Positions 40,974 through 64,000 of a stretch of DNA of 64,000 nt are shown piece by piece. This DNA comes from Brienomyrus brachyistius (lineage: Eukaryota; Chordata; Actinopteri; Osteoglossiformes; Mormyridae), in NCBI RefSeq assembly GCF_023856365.1, contig NW_026042420.1:310001-374000 (forward strand). Direction: 5' to 3'. Both the position numbers and the translations under genes were made by a program. Below the pieces are notes generated by a model. That model did no database searches, was not told the origin of the DNA, and saw only the letters and a list, made by a program, of their open reading frames with translations. Each line of letters begins with the position of its first letter. Position 1 is the first letter of the stretch.

Positions 40974-42003
40974 AATGAGTAACCTTAAAAGGGAAAATAC
41001 TGTTCTGCAAAGCAAGCAATTTGTGGAAATACTGTCCTAAAGTAATATAGCAGGTGAATAGGAGTTTAGGTTGTTATAAATGAAAGGAAGTTTGTTTACT
41101 TGGTTGCAGAGTGGGGGGGGGGGGGGTCTTGGCAGTTGGTTGCGGAGGCTGATGAGCTGATGGGTGATGGCACTCAGGGAGGCGCGGTGTTTGCAGCGGT
41201 TGTTGGAGTGGAGCCCCTCTGATTCCCTCTCCTGGTGAAGCTTGGGCTTGGTTGCAGTTCTCTGTCCAGCTGGGTCTTCACTGATAGGCTTCAGGAGGGC
41301 TTCTTGTGGGCTTCTCTTCTCTTGGGCTGATGTTCTCTGCCTCTCTTCGTGCTGATGGTCTTTTGTTTTCTCCTCCCTTCTGTTTCTCCTCTCCTGGCTT
41401 TGTTCTGAGGTGCCAGGTTTTATAGTGTAAAGTTCGTGAATAGGAGTGACCAGGAATTCGACTCCTGGACCAATGGCTGACCATCCATTTGGCGGGCTTT
41501 CGGAAGGGGGTCTGTATCAGTCCTTTTGAGATTTATGACCAGAGTGATTTCCCTTGTATTGATGATTTTCGTTAGGCTGGTGTAACTTTTGATATATTCA
41601 CTTTCGTGGTAACCACTGACCAGATTTGGAAACTGGAGTGATTTTCCATCGGTTTGATACCAAACATGCCATAGCAGCCTAGCGGTTCACACCTCATACC
41701 ATCTGTAATGATTAATTAATGATTACTTATATTATGTCGTTATGTTATATTACTCACACCTTATTTTATGCCTCACAATCTATATAATTGTAAATATACT
41801 GTGTAGCTGCTGGCGCGTTCCAAACTAAATCTCATTGTACTTACAATGTCAATAAAAACATCCATCCATCCATCTAGGCAGGCCAGTGTCGCCTCCATCC
41901 TTCCTGAAGTCAGTGATTCCTTTGTCTTTGTGCTGTTTAGTGCCAAATTGTTTGCTGAACTCCAACCTATCAGTTTCTGGACCTCATCTCTGTAAGCTGA
42001 CTC
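40974..42003. other. Non-coding; poly-G tract and LINE tail
   Basis: A G-run lies at about 41,111-41,126. A plus-strand tail ('GCTGGCGCGTTCCAAACTAA' to 'AATAAAAAC') at 41,805-41,860 resembles a fish LINE 3' end. No gene was recognised. Confidence 0.5.
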
Positions 42004-42572
42004 ATAAGAACCAAAGAGATTTACAAATGAGAGGAGGCCATTCGGCCCATCAAGCTCCTTTGAGGAGAACTTAGCTAATAGCTCAAAAATCTTATCTAGC
42101 TCTGATTTAAAAGAACCCAGGGTTTTAGCTTGTGTTACAATAACAGGAAGACTATTCCATACTCTAACTACACGCTGTGTACAGAAATGCTTCATCAAAT
42201 TCGTTTTAAAATGTTCTCCAGCTAATTTCCACTTATGGCCACGAGTTCTGGTATTTAAACTAACATTGAAATAGCCATTTGGCTGAACAGCATCCAGACC
42301 TGTTAGAATCTTAAACACCTGGATTATGTCCCCCCTTAGTCTCCTTTGCTCGAGGCTAAACAGATTCAGCTCAGCTAACCTCTCCTCATTAGACATTCCT
42401 CTAAGACCAGGAATCATTCTCGTTGCCCTACGTTGCACCTTTTCCAAGGCAGCAATGTCCTTCTTAAGGTATGGTAACCAAACCCGCACACAATATTCTA
42501 GGTGGGGTCTTACCAAGGAATTATATTATCGTAGCATCACTTGCCTTGTCTTAAACTCCACACACCTAGAGA
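42004..42572 (-). mobile_element. Jockey/CR1-type LINE, 3' part
   Basis: The minus strand has EYCVRVWLPYLKK, QRRATRMIPGLRGMSNEERL and RRLRGDIIQVFKILTGLD, then VRVWNSLP, colinear with the LINE at 29.7 kb. Its tail 'GGCCGAATGGCCTCCTCTC' is at about 42,030-42,050. The 5' part is missing. Confidence 0.85.
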
Positions 42573-42944
42573 TGCAATGTGCCTTCTCGCGTGGTGTTCC
42601 TGCAGAGGGAGTCTGTGAGTGCTGGAGATTGGGGGAGGGGGCAGTGTGGCTATGTCTGCTCTGTGTTCCTCCAGACGAGCAAAGAAGCTGTTTAGCTCCT
42701 TTGCTAAAAGGGCGTTGCTGTTAACAGTGACGGTGTTGTTGCCTTTGAAGTTTGTAATGTGTTGTATTCCCTGCCACACCCACTGTGGGTTGTTGTATGT
42801 GAAGTAGACCTCTATTTTCTGTTTCTCTGCCTGCCTGGCAACCTTGATGCCCCTATTCAGGTTAGCTCTGGCTGCACTCTGTGTTCTTGACTGCGCTGTC
42901 TTGTCCTGTAGTATTGTATTGTTGCTCTTGTGTTTATCTTGCAC
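42573..42944 (-). mobile_element. LINE ORF2 segment upstream of the polymerase core
   Basis: The minus strand reads 'EKQKIEVYFTYNNPQWVWQG' and 'LNSFFARLE', the linker between endonuclease and reverse transcriptase in L2-like fish LINEs. It abuts a different LINE fragment on the same strand. Confidence 0.7.
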
Positions 42945-42959
42945 TTTCTCCCTCTGTTT

Positions 42960-43125
42960 GTGCTCCTTTCACTCTGTATAGTTCTATCTTGCCCGCACTT
43001 GTGTCATCTTGTGTTGTTTCTGTTTTTCTTCTTTGTCTTGCACCGTGGTCCAGGAGGAACAATGTTTCCTTTCACTGTGTACTGTGTATATTGCTGAAAT
43101 AACAATAAACCCACTTGACCACCTG
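42960..43125 (+). mobile_element. LINE 3' untranslated tail
   Basis: 'GCACCGTGGTCCAGGAGGAAC' followed by 'ACAATAAACCCACTTGAC' resembles the 3' end of a common fish L2-like LINE, ending about 140 bp before the next gene. Confidence 0.55.
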
Positions 43126-43268
43126 CCTCGATTCATCCTGAAGAGTTTTCCAATGTTGTTCAAAGGTCTGTTTGTTTCGGGTGAAGGACACGCCCCTGGA
43201 CGTGCTGGATAAGGGGACCACAGATCAGTGTCCTCAGTCCTGCTTCTCCCTTCAAAGCTGAGAGGAAG

Positions 43269-45261
43269 ATGACCCGCCTGCTGGTTCTGGTTTTGGCTTA
43301 TGGAGCTCTGCTTATCTCCACAGAGGCCCAGCAAGATTACCACAGTCTCCCTGCACTCTACAAGACGGCCATTAAACTCGCAGTCGAAAATGCTCATCAA
43401 GGAACCCGTCAGCACATGAATTTCTATAACATCCAGGGCCGTCCGAAGGTAACTGCTGAGAAAGTGTTTACAAAAGTGTGAAACTTTCATCATCTGCAAG
43501 CTGAACTAATGAGAATCACATTGATTTTGATGTTTTAATTTCAATGCATATGATGCTTAATGTCTCTTCACAATGAAAGTGATGGTTGTATATCTCAGCC
43601 CTGGTCAATTTTACCTTCTCACAGTTTCTCTCTGAATCTGCTGCAGTCAAGTCTGTGACAGTTTGCCATTTTTTGGGTGATTATTGTTTGTTATATTGCC
43701 TTTAAAACAGTTGTAGGCAATTTTGTATATAACGTGTTTATGTGATTTAGATCAGCAGTGAATACATTGACATTGAGATTCTCTTGAGAGCAACAAAATG
43801 TCCAAAGTCAACTGCAACAGACCATCGGGCTGACTGTATTTTCATGGACAAGAGGGTAAGTAAAGAGTCACTGTGACTGTGAGCATTGGACATATCAGTT
43901 AGCAAATTAATTTAGGTTCATGTTAACTTTTTTGATGCCCTGCGGAGGAAAGTTAGCCAACAATAAAGTAACAAATAGATAGGTGGCCTCAAACAGCCAG
44001 TTCCATCACCTTATTCTCAAATTTTAGTAGGTTTACAGGCTTAAAGGCTGGATTACCAGGCAGTTGAAATCAGCCTTAAATGGCAGTGTGGTGTTTTGTG
44101 GTGAAAGGGCAATTAAATCTGGTCAGAGCAGGGTAGATGCGCAGTGTGAATTACCCTTTAAATTTACCTCTTTAAATAGTGAACTACAGGACCACTTAGC
44201 TTGATCGGAGGACAGTATTTTAATACAGAGCAGTGTTCAGTTAAACGGGATTTGTTGTTCATACTTTTAGATGAACTTGCTTTGTATAATATAGCCTTAA
44301 GGTGACCCTGCTTTGGAAGCTCTTTCCTCTAAAATTGTTCTGTGTCATTAAACCCTGCAGTCCAGCAGCTCTGCCTTAAATCTTTAGATATATCTTTACT
44401 ACACCTTCTCTCACTGTATTTATTGCCCACCACTCTTTAAATACTGTTTTTGTGTGTCTGTGTGTTTTTGCAGCCATTCATTAACTGTAGAGTTTGCAGC
44501 AGACGGTCTGGTAATAATCTTACACATCCATCAATTGACTGTGTACCAAACAAGAAAGTGGATGAAGTAAGTGTAGAGAGTCTTAGCATTATGGAAATGT
44601 AACAGGTGTGTGAATTGTGTCTAAACATGTGGTTAAACTTTGATTGTGTTTGTACATGCAAAAATTTGATCAGAGTACTGTTTATTAATGACAAGGTTAC
44701 TTTTAATCTGAACAACAGTGGCAGCACCAGGGAAAAGCTTGGGGGGGGGGCTCTAGCTCCTCCTCCAATGACCATAGTACCCCCACAGCACCCCCAAAAT
44801 ATTGGTTTCATTTTTTCTTTAACTATCTGTAAAATCTGTATATTGTGTAAGACATTTTTGCGGTTTTTATAGCATACTTGTAGTGTATTTTTTCTTCAAA
44901 GTACACATAGAGGCTCTGTGAGCTAGACGTTAGAATTTCATATTTTATCATATTTTATCCATGCTGTAGCTTATCGTGCTGTGTGCTTCTATACAGCATC
45001 TACATAAGCTGAAAAGCTAAAGCACCCGCTCTAAATAATCTCACTCCCCTATAGCACCTGTAGCATTAAGTCACTGGCGCTGCCACTGCTGAATAAACGA
45101 CTCCAATCTGACTAAACCGCTTAACTTTTCCTCCCCATGTTACATTTCAGGACAAACGACGTAATATGTGTCCTTCTGATAAACCTCCTCTCAGATCTAA
45201 AACTGCCTTGGCTTCCAAGGACACTAAAGAAGCTGAAGGAGACTGTCTGGGCTGTTTCTGA
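43269..45261 (+). CDS. Secreted cystatin-fold protein, chemerin/cathelicidin-like
   Basis: Four exons, 43269-43448, 43751-43855, 44474-44566 and 45151-45261, all phase 0 with GT/AG borders, give a 162-residue protein. It starts with a hydrophobic signal peptide (LLVLVLAYGALLIST) followed by a helix-like YKTAIKLAVENAHQ, as at the start of a cystatin domain. The next exons give IDIEILLRATKCPK, ADCIF and INCRVCSRR; the Cys pattern C...C...C-x2-C after a central strand resembles the cathelin and chemerin branch rather than classical cysteine-protease inhibitors, and no QxVxG loop is seen. Four exons is the typical cathelicidin arrangement. It may be a chemerin-like (rarres2) chemoattractant or another fish cystatin-like protein. 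The start codon follows AAG and is the first Met before the signal peptide. Confidence 0.75.
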
Positions 45262-45339
45262 TGGCTGATGGTCCTGCAATGTGGACCAGAGGAGGAAACT
45301 GGAAGGGAAAATGCTTTGCTTTATATCATGCCCACCCAA

Positions 45340-45470
45340 AGCCCCCAGTGAGTAAGCCATAGGCGCCGATAGCATGGAAAAACTCCCAAGAAGGAAGAAA
45401 CCTTGGGAGGGACCAAACTCAAAGGGGGAGCCCATCCTCCTGGGGCCGGCAAAGTGTAGGTGCAGGATCA
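45340..45470 (+). repeat. Dispersed fish repeat ('GGGGGAGCCCATCCTCC' family), copy 2
   Basis: 'GAAGAAACCTTGGGAGGGAC' followed by 'AAAGGGGGAGCCCATCCTCC' matches 36,345-36,398. From 45.47 to 46.44 kb no gene was recognised. Confidence 0.6.
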
Positions 45471-46439
45471 CAAAAAACTTAACGAGAGAATTCGACTGTC
45501 CCTCACAAAAACTGTAAAGTTTTAGTGGCTAAATTGCTTTTTCTATGCCTTTTCAAACAGGAGGAGATTTGTTTGGCTATATGTAGAAATTTTCTATACA
45601 ATTTAGACAGCACAGAATCATTAACCTACTTTAATGAATTTATTTATACAACCACATATTTCACACATTTTGACATCAGTCATGCAGTGAAGATACAGTC
45701 TCTTTATTTCTTGACGCCAACCCTCCCCATTAATCCGGGCTTGGGACCGACACCTAGTTGAGCTGGCTTGCTCCCTTAAGTGGCTGGGTTAGGCTAAACT
45801 ATGTACATATTTATAAAGACTACAATAAATTTATAAAGACCTCCCTAAATATGTAGTCTAACAAAACGCAGTTTAAAGAAGGTAGCCTACCTGGTAAACA
45901 AAGAAATTAAAAGGCCCACAGCATATAATCGGGCTATATTCCAAGCAGTTTTTAAGAACGTAACCTACATGGCGAAATTGAATTACTTTCTGGACCAACA
46001 AACGCAACCAGGCATGAACATTATGCACCTTCCTAGTCTTGATGTAAGTCGTCCTACAGATGAGGACGTTAGGCAGCCTTTAGATCCGACCCATCATGCA
46101 CTGCAGTTTTTTGCAAATTCCTCAGACGGAAAACCATTAAATACCTCTTCTATTACCTTATATTACCTTATATTCATGTAATAAATATACAAATATCAAT
46201 TAGTTGGAAATCAGCCAGACAGACGTAATTACTACAAATGGTTTCCACTGTATTTGTGACTCTGAGTGCCGCAGGCTTGGATGCAGTGCCGCACCATTTT
46301 GTAAGGCATGCACTGGCCAATCATGTAGCACTTCTCTCAGAAATATTAATGAGACATCACCTACCACCCTGCAAAAAAGAAATTTGCCGCTTGTCCCCCT
46401 GCACATGAGCCAACTTGGCTGCGTCAACCAGCGGAGCTC

Positions 46440-46525
46440 CGGAGCCTCTGGAGAAACACGCGGCAAAAAAGGCTCGCATGCGGTCTTCCAAAGTTTGGGA
46501 ATACTTCAGTCATGACACCTTTTCT
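46440..46525 (+). pseudogene. hAT (ZBED-type) BED zinc-finger fragment
   Basis: The frame reads 'KARMRSSKVWEYFSHDT', typical of the start of a BED zinc finger in hAT transposases. No catalytic region follows. From 46.53 to 47.15 kb no gene was recognised. Confidence 0.5.
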
Positions 46526-47183
46526 GCGCCTCTACTGTAGCTGGCGTTAATGATGCTGTTTCAGCCATTTTATATTTTCTGTTTACTTATTCTGTCATGT
46601 AAGACTGAGACAAATTATCGTTTACGACAATTCTTACACACTGTAGCCTGACTTGCTGACTTAAGTAAGTTTAACTATAAGCTACCTTTGCTAGTGTTTG
46701 TGAATAACATGTTTCTCTAGTTATGAAATTATTCCATGTTTTAGCATCTGTTTCAACATTAAAGTCAAATTGGTATACTGAAATATATAAAAACTATTGA
46801 ACTATTAACTTAAGTCTAACATAGAAAATCCTACTGAATCTCTTAAGATTTTCCTTTTTTGTTAATGCACTAATGTTTAAGAAGTGTCTTAATAAATTGA
46901 ATTTCAGATTTGTGTGTGGGTGGGAGTGGGTGAATTGTATTAAATTCATACATTCATTCTTTTGGCTCAGACATTACTGACCTAAAACAAATTGAGGCAT
47001 TGGGTAAGTGCTTAAATTAGCTACTAAATGGCAAAAAATATTCTAAATATCACATTTTCCATTCTTCGGTATAATTTTAACGAATCACCTATGCTGCCAA
47101 ACATTAACGCATAGATTGTCACAACACTCTATGTTTTAGTTCTTCTTTATGTGTATAGGACGGTGTGATGGTTCTGGTGGTGG

Positions 47184-47450
47184 GTGTGGCCGACGCTGCT
47201 CGCGATGTTTGGCTATGCTGCAGTCCCAGGGACCAAGTTGGAACACATTTCCACCTTCAAGCTTAGGTGGAAAAACGGCACCGAGACCCAGCAGCAGGAC
47301 AACTTCACTTGTCCAGACAACCAGCCCTGCTTCATCATTGAAGTAAGCCCTGTGAACAGGAGCGAGATGTACTTCTGCAGTGGATGTTATAGCGGAAAGA
47401 ACATCCCCATCCTCACGTCTGCCGGAGTGCCCCCTCAAGTGGGTGTGTGA
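47184..47450 (+). CDS. Unrecognised cysteine-rich exon-like ORF
   Basis: An AG acceptor near 47,158 precedes a frame with 'TKLEHISTFKLRWKNGTETQ', 'FTCPDNQPCFIIEV' and 'NRSEMYFCSGCYSG', with N-glycosylation sequons (NGT, NRS). The pattern 'EVSPVNRSEMYFC' recalls the F-strand of an Ig V domain, but there is no upstream Ig cysteine or core Trp. No partner exon was found. It could be a single exon of an immune-type receptor or a chance frame. Confidence 0.3.
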   Translation: MWPTLLAMFGYAAVPGTKLEHISTFKLRWKNGTETQQQDNFTCPDNQPCFIIEVSPVNRSEMYFCSGCYSGKNIPILTSAGVPPQVGV

Positions 47451-47491
47451 CTTAACTCGATGGATGAATTGGACAGAATGTACTGTTACTA

Positions 47492-48130
47492 GAGGTCGAC
47501 CGATATGGGTTTTTCAATAGCCGATGCCGATATTTAGGAGTCAGGGTCAGGCGATGGCCGATATATGCTGCTGATTTTTTTTGGCCGATAATTGGACGTT
47601 TTCCCCTCTATTTGCATGGTAAAATATCACACTAATAATAACAAACGATACACAAAATTTCTCAATTTAGCATTTATTGAATACTCAACTTGGAAACAAT
47701 AACACATTTATAAACAATAAAAATAGCAGCATCAGAATCTCTGTTAGTGCACAATATAGCAGCAAACTCCTCATGTTTGACGGAAGGAAATTTGTAAACA
47801 ATACAAAAAGGAATAAGCATGTTATCTTCAGTTGTAATCCCACTTCCAGTCCCTGAGTCTTACTCACCACACTCATACTTCACAGCAATCAGACAGCAGT
47901 TAATTAACCAGAAGAGAAAAATGCAAAAACACAACAGAACTTGTAAATAATAACAAACTAATAGACAATAAAAATAGCAGCATCAGAATCTCTATTAGTG
48001 CCAAATATAGCAGCAAACTCCTCATGTCTGACGGAAGGAAAATTTGTAAATACACAAAGGAATGAGCACATCTTCAGTTTTAATCCCATTTCCAGTCCCT
48101 GAGTCTTCCTCATCCCACAAGCAGGCAAGG
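47492..48130. repeat. Dispersed element with an internal tandem duplication
   Basis: The start 'GAGGTCGACCGATATGGG' is a common fish transposon-like motif. Inside, 'AAAAATAGCAGCATCAGAAT' to 'CAGTCCCTGAGTCTT' occurs twice (about 47,717-47,860 and 47,968-48,107), a direct duplication with a period near 250 bp. Confidence 0.6.
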
Positions 48131-48169
48131 CATGTCACCCCGGTTGTGTGACACTTATTTTATATAATA

Positions 48170-49411
48170 AAATAAGTGCCCCCTGCGGCCCCAGAGCCCG
48201 AGCAGCCGTCTCCGCTGCCTGCAGCTACCGCGCCCACGTCCGAGGCGCTTTCCCTGCCTGCAGCTCCCGGGCAGGCGCCCCCTCTGCAGCCTGCAGCTCC
48301 AGTCCCTGGCCCCACTCCAGTCCCTTCTCCCCCTGTGACTCTGGTACCCTCACCCCGACGAGCCCGACCCCGGCCACGGGTCCTTATGTCTGTGTCCCAT
48401 AAGGGGAGAGGACACAGACGCACGGCTGGGGTCCCACCCGCCCAGCCCCCTGGCTCGCCCTCCCTCGCCGGCGCTAGGGCTTGGTCGGCGCCTGCGGGTC
48501 CTGGCCCTCCGGGTCGGCTGTCGTCTGCGGGTCCCCCTCCGCGGCCTCGTCGCCCTGCCTCGGTCCCTCCTCCGGCGTCTTATCGGTTGCCTGCGGGCCC
48601 CCCGACGGCGGCTCCTCATTCGCCTGCTGGTCCTCCCGCTCTGGCGTGTCGGAGGACGTCGCCGTCTGCTGCGGCTCCCCCTCTCTCCTTGCCCTCGCCA
48701 GGGTCCCTTCCAGCTCCTTCGTCCCCTTCCCTGGTCTCCCCTCCGACTCCCTCCTTCGTCCCTGCGTCTGTCCCTCACCCCATCTCCTCGGCCCCTCCGG
48801 CTCCGGCCTCCCGGCCGCCTGCAGCCCTTCCGGCTGCCTCCCGTCGCCCGCTGGGTCTCCCTCGGGCTCCTCTTGGTTCCCCCTCCTTCTCTCCCTGGCC
48901 TCCCGTCTTTGTCCCTCCTGCCTCTGCTCCCCCTCGCTTTGTTCCTCCTGTCTCTGTCCCTCCTCTCTTTGTCCCTCGTCCCTCTGGCTTCTGCTCCTCT
49001 TTCCCCGATGTTCCCTTCGTTCACTCCCGGTCCTTTTGTCCTGCCTGTTCCCTCCGTGTCCCCCTTTCTGATCTGTTTCTCTGCCTTTCCTGTCTTATGT
49101 CAAGTCTTGTCCTGGCTCCTTCCCCTGTGCCAGTTCTGTCTGTCCGTTCTGTTCCCTGTCCCTCATTAATGAGGTTTTATATAGATATACATATATGCCC
49201 GGCTTGTCCGCTCCTCGTGTGTGCCACGCCCCCTGATTACCCACGTGTGCTTCCCTGATCGTCTCCTGCTTTGCCCGATTACTTTGATTAGTCATGACCT
49301 ATTTTAAGTCCTGGTCTTACCTGTTTGCCCTGTCCGTCATTGTAGTTTGTCAATGCCTGCGTTCCGTCCTGCTCTACCCGCTCCGTTTCCCCGATTAAAG
49401 ACCCGTTTTCA
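48170..49411 (+). mobile_element. LTR-element fragment: long proline/serine-rich ORF plus LTR-like end
   Basis: A GC-rich frame (48176-49258) of proline, serine and alanine opens with PPAAPEPEQP and ends TPPDYPRVLP, like the shorter ORF at 28.5 kb. It runs into a segment with 'TGCCCGGCTTGTCCGCTCCT' and 'GTGCCACGCCCCCTGATTACC', matching the solo LTR in the Brachyury exon. The opposite strand is also open because of base composition. I read it as the 3' internal part and LTR of a retroelement; its class is not proven. Confidence 0.6.
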
Positions 49412-49426
49412 CAAACACAAAAAATT

Positions 49427-62906
<13,480 letters not shown>

Positions 62907-63130
62907 TTTTCAGTCCGTACTAAAGACGTATTGCAAAATAAGCAGAGGTCCAACAGTAGGCCTTTGAATGGGCTACAGGCTGCATTGGGTTCTGCTGCTT
63001 TTTCTTCCGAGTCGCCTGCCCCTCCTCCCCCGAAGTCATCGGCTCTTCCTCGGTTGTATCACACACAGGTTCGGAAACATTCGATGCGCATTACCGTCCC
63101 CTCCTGCACTGGAGGGTTAAGGACAACGTG
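62907..63130 (-). promoter_or_regulatory. Likely u2af2 promoter region
   Basis: The 200 bp upstream of the start codon include pyrimidine-rich and GC-rich blocks (around 63,005-63,050) and no clear TATA box, as expected for a housekeeping splicing gene. The transcription start cannot be fixed from sequence. Confidence 0.4.
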
Positions 63131-63450
63131 ATTATATCGAACCAAAATTGAAATGTGCAAGTTGACTTTCCTAGTTATACGTCTTCATTTTTATTCTGGG
63201 TTTAACAACCATGAGTTTATGACGTATTTTACATGATTAGTTGGCGACTGGACCTTATTGTTTATATCTCTTATTAAGGATCCATCCATCCATACATCAA
63301 TTATCAAAACCACACACTTACAATCCGAGTCTAGTTTCATATGCTGCGCTGCTGAGCGACCCGCAGAATATTATGCATGAGTACAAGTCACAAGCCCCGT
63401 TTCCACTAACACGGGGCCGGTTCTAGCTTGGTGCCTTTTGAGACCGAGGC

Positions 63451-63455
63451 AAAAA
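63451..63455 (-). terminator. RNA polymerase III terminator of tRNA-Asp
   Basis: A TTTTT run on the minus strand lies ten bases after the tRNA 3' end. Confidence 0.75.
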
Positions 63456-63465
63456 GATGCAGACT

Positions 63466-63537
63466 CTCCCCGTCGGGGAATCGAACCCCGGTCTCCCGCG
63501 TGACAGGCGGGGATACTCACCACTATACTAACGAGGA
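63466..63537 (-). tRNA. trnD: tRNA-Asp (GTC)
   Basis: The 72-nt minus-strand sequence starts TCCTCGTTAGTATAGTGG and ends TTCCCCGACGGGGAG, folding into a full cloverleaf with anticodon GTC in CCTGTCACG. A box (TAGTATAGTGG) and B box (GGTTCGATTCC) are intact. It appears identical to the vertebrate consensus, so it is probably functional. CCA is not encoded, as usual in eukaryotes. Confidence 0.97.
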
Positions 63538-63539
63538 GA

Positions 63540-64000
63540 TGTACGCGCACTACTTTTACATCTTCAAGATAAACAGCGGATGACTACTAACATTTGCGAG
63601 TAATCAATGACTGAGCTTCATGTCATGACCATGGTGCTCAAGAGAAGAAAAAATACATAATGTACGTCCACTGATACCAGAACAACCATATAGCTTTATA
63701 CTAAGACGATGATTAAACGGAAAATTCCTTTACAAAACACTGCCACAAAATCATAGTTTCGCAATATTACATCGTGCAACGGGACACAGTGTAAGTACGT
63801 GAAGTCGGTAATTAAATCAAGAAAAAAAAGTGAGAGGAAAAGAATACTTTTCTATTATCATATTTTTCTAACTGGCCAAACTGAGTCATATTTTGATTAT
63901 ACACACTAACAGAAAAACAGTGCAAATCTCCGGTAGTCCGTTTCACTTGCGCTCCGCTATGGGGCAGTAACAAGCAGAGCTTAAGTGTGGAAGGAAAAAA
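63540..64000. other. No feature recognised
   Basis: AT-rich flank of the tRNA gene without a supported gene or repeat. Confidence 0.5.

Noticed and set aside
48350..49024. Arginine-rich minus-strand ORF
   Set aside because: It is the complement of a GC-rich proline/serine ORF; no independent coding evidence.

Overview
The window is nuclear DNA of a teleost fish. This follows from a novel immune-type receptor (NITR) gene, a lineage known only from teleosts, together with fish-type SINEs, hAT, Tc1 and LINE remnants and an endogenous retrovirus with epsilon/gamma-like Pol. Genes are split by introns and are sparse; most of the rest is transposable-element debris, so most long open frames are not genes.

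Layout. 0.95-2.94 kb (+): the 3' exons of a Brachyury (TBXT)-family T-box gene whose last coding exon carries a premature stop and a solo LTR. 3.1-3.65 kb (+): two small exon-like segments of an unidentified gene. 4.2-5.1 kb (-): a decayed integrase-like DDE gene. 5.6-7.5 kb: short repeats, a perfect 35-bp inverted repeat, an hAT MITE and a LINE scrap. 8.4-20.4 kb (+): a six-exon NITR gene with an ITIM-like tail; its two Ig exons are separated by a full-length antisense endogenous retrovirus (9.94-17.59 kb) with LTRs that look identical and a 5-bp target duplication. The retroviral Pro-Pol frame contains, between protease and reverse transcriptase, a segment with two H-x-[ST] motifs typical of 2H phosphoesterases.

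20.4-43 kb: repeat-rich, with L2/CR1-like LINE fragments, SINEs, MITEs, LTR fragments with proline-rich ORFs, a retroviral gag remnant split by a LINE, and a 46-bp minisatellite (38.7-39.8 kb). 43.27-45.26 kb (+): a complete four-exon secreted cystatin-fold gene (chemerin/cathelicidin-like). 46-49.4 kb: hAT and LTR fragments and one unrecognised ORF. 49.43-54.06 kb: about 160 copies of a 29-bp monomer in two opposed arms (about 87 and 72 copies) meeting at about 51,960, each monomer carrying a strong CCAAT box. 54.19-62.91 kb (-): ten exons of the splicing factor gene u2af2, intact in frame, but with its terminal exon not found in the window. 63.47-63.54 kb (-): tRNA-Asp(GTC).

The host genes do not form one pathway. 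The most notable items are the giant CCAAT-bearing inverted minisatellite next to an incomplete u2af2, the 2H-like domain in the retrovirus, the retrovirus-split NITR with a duplicated and stop-bearing J-like end, and the LTR-disrupted Brachyury gene. All domain calls were made by eye; no database search was run.
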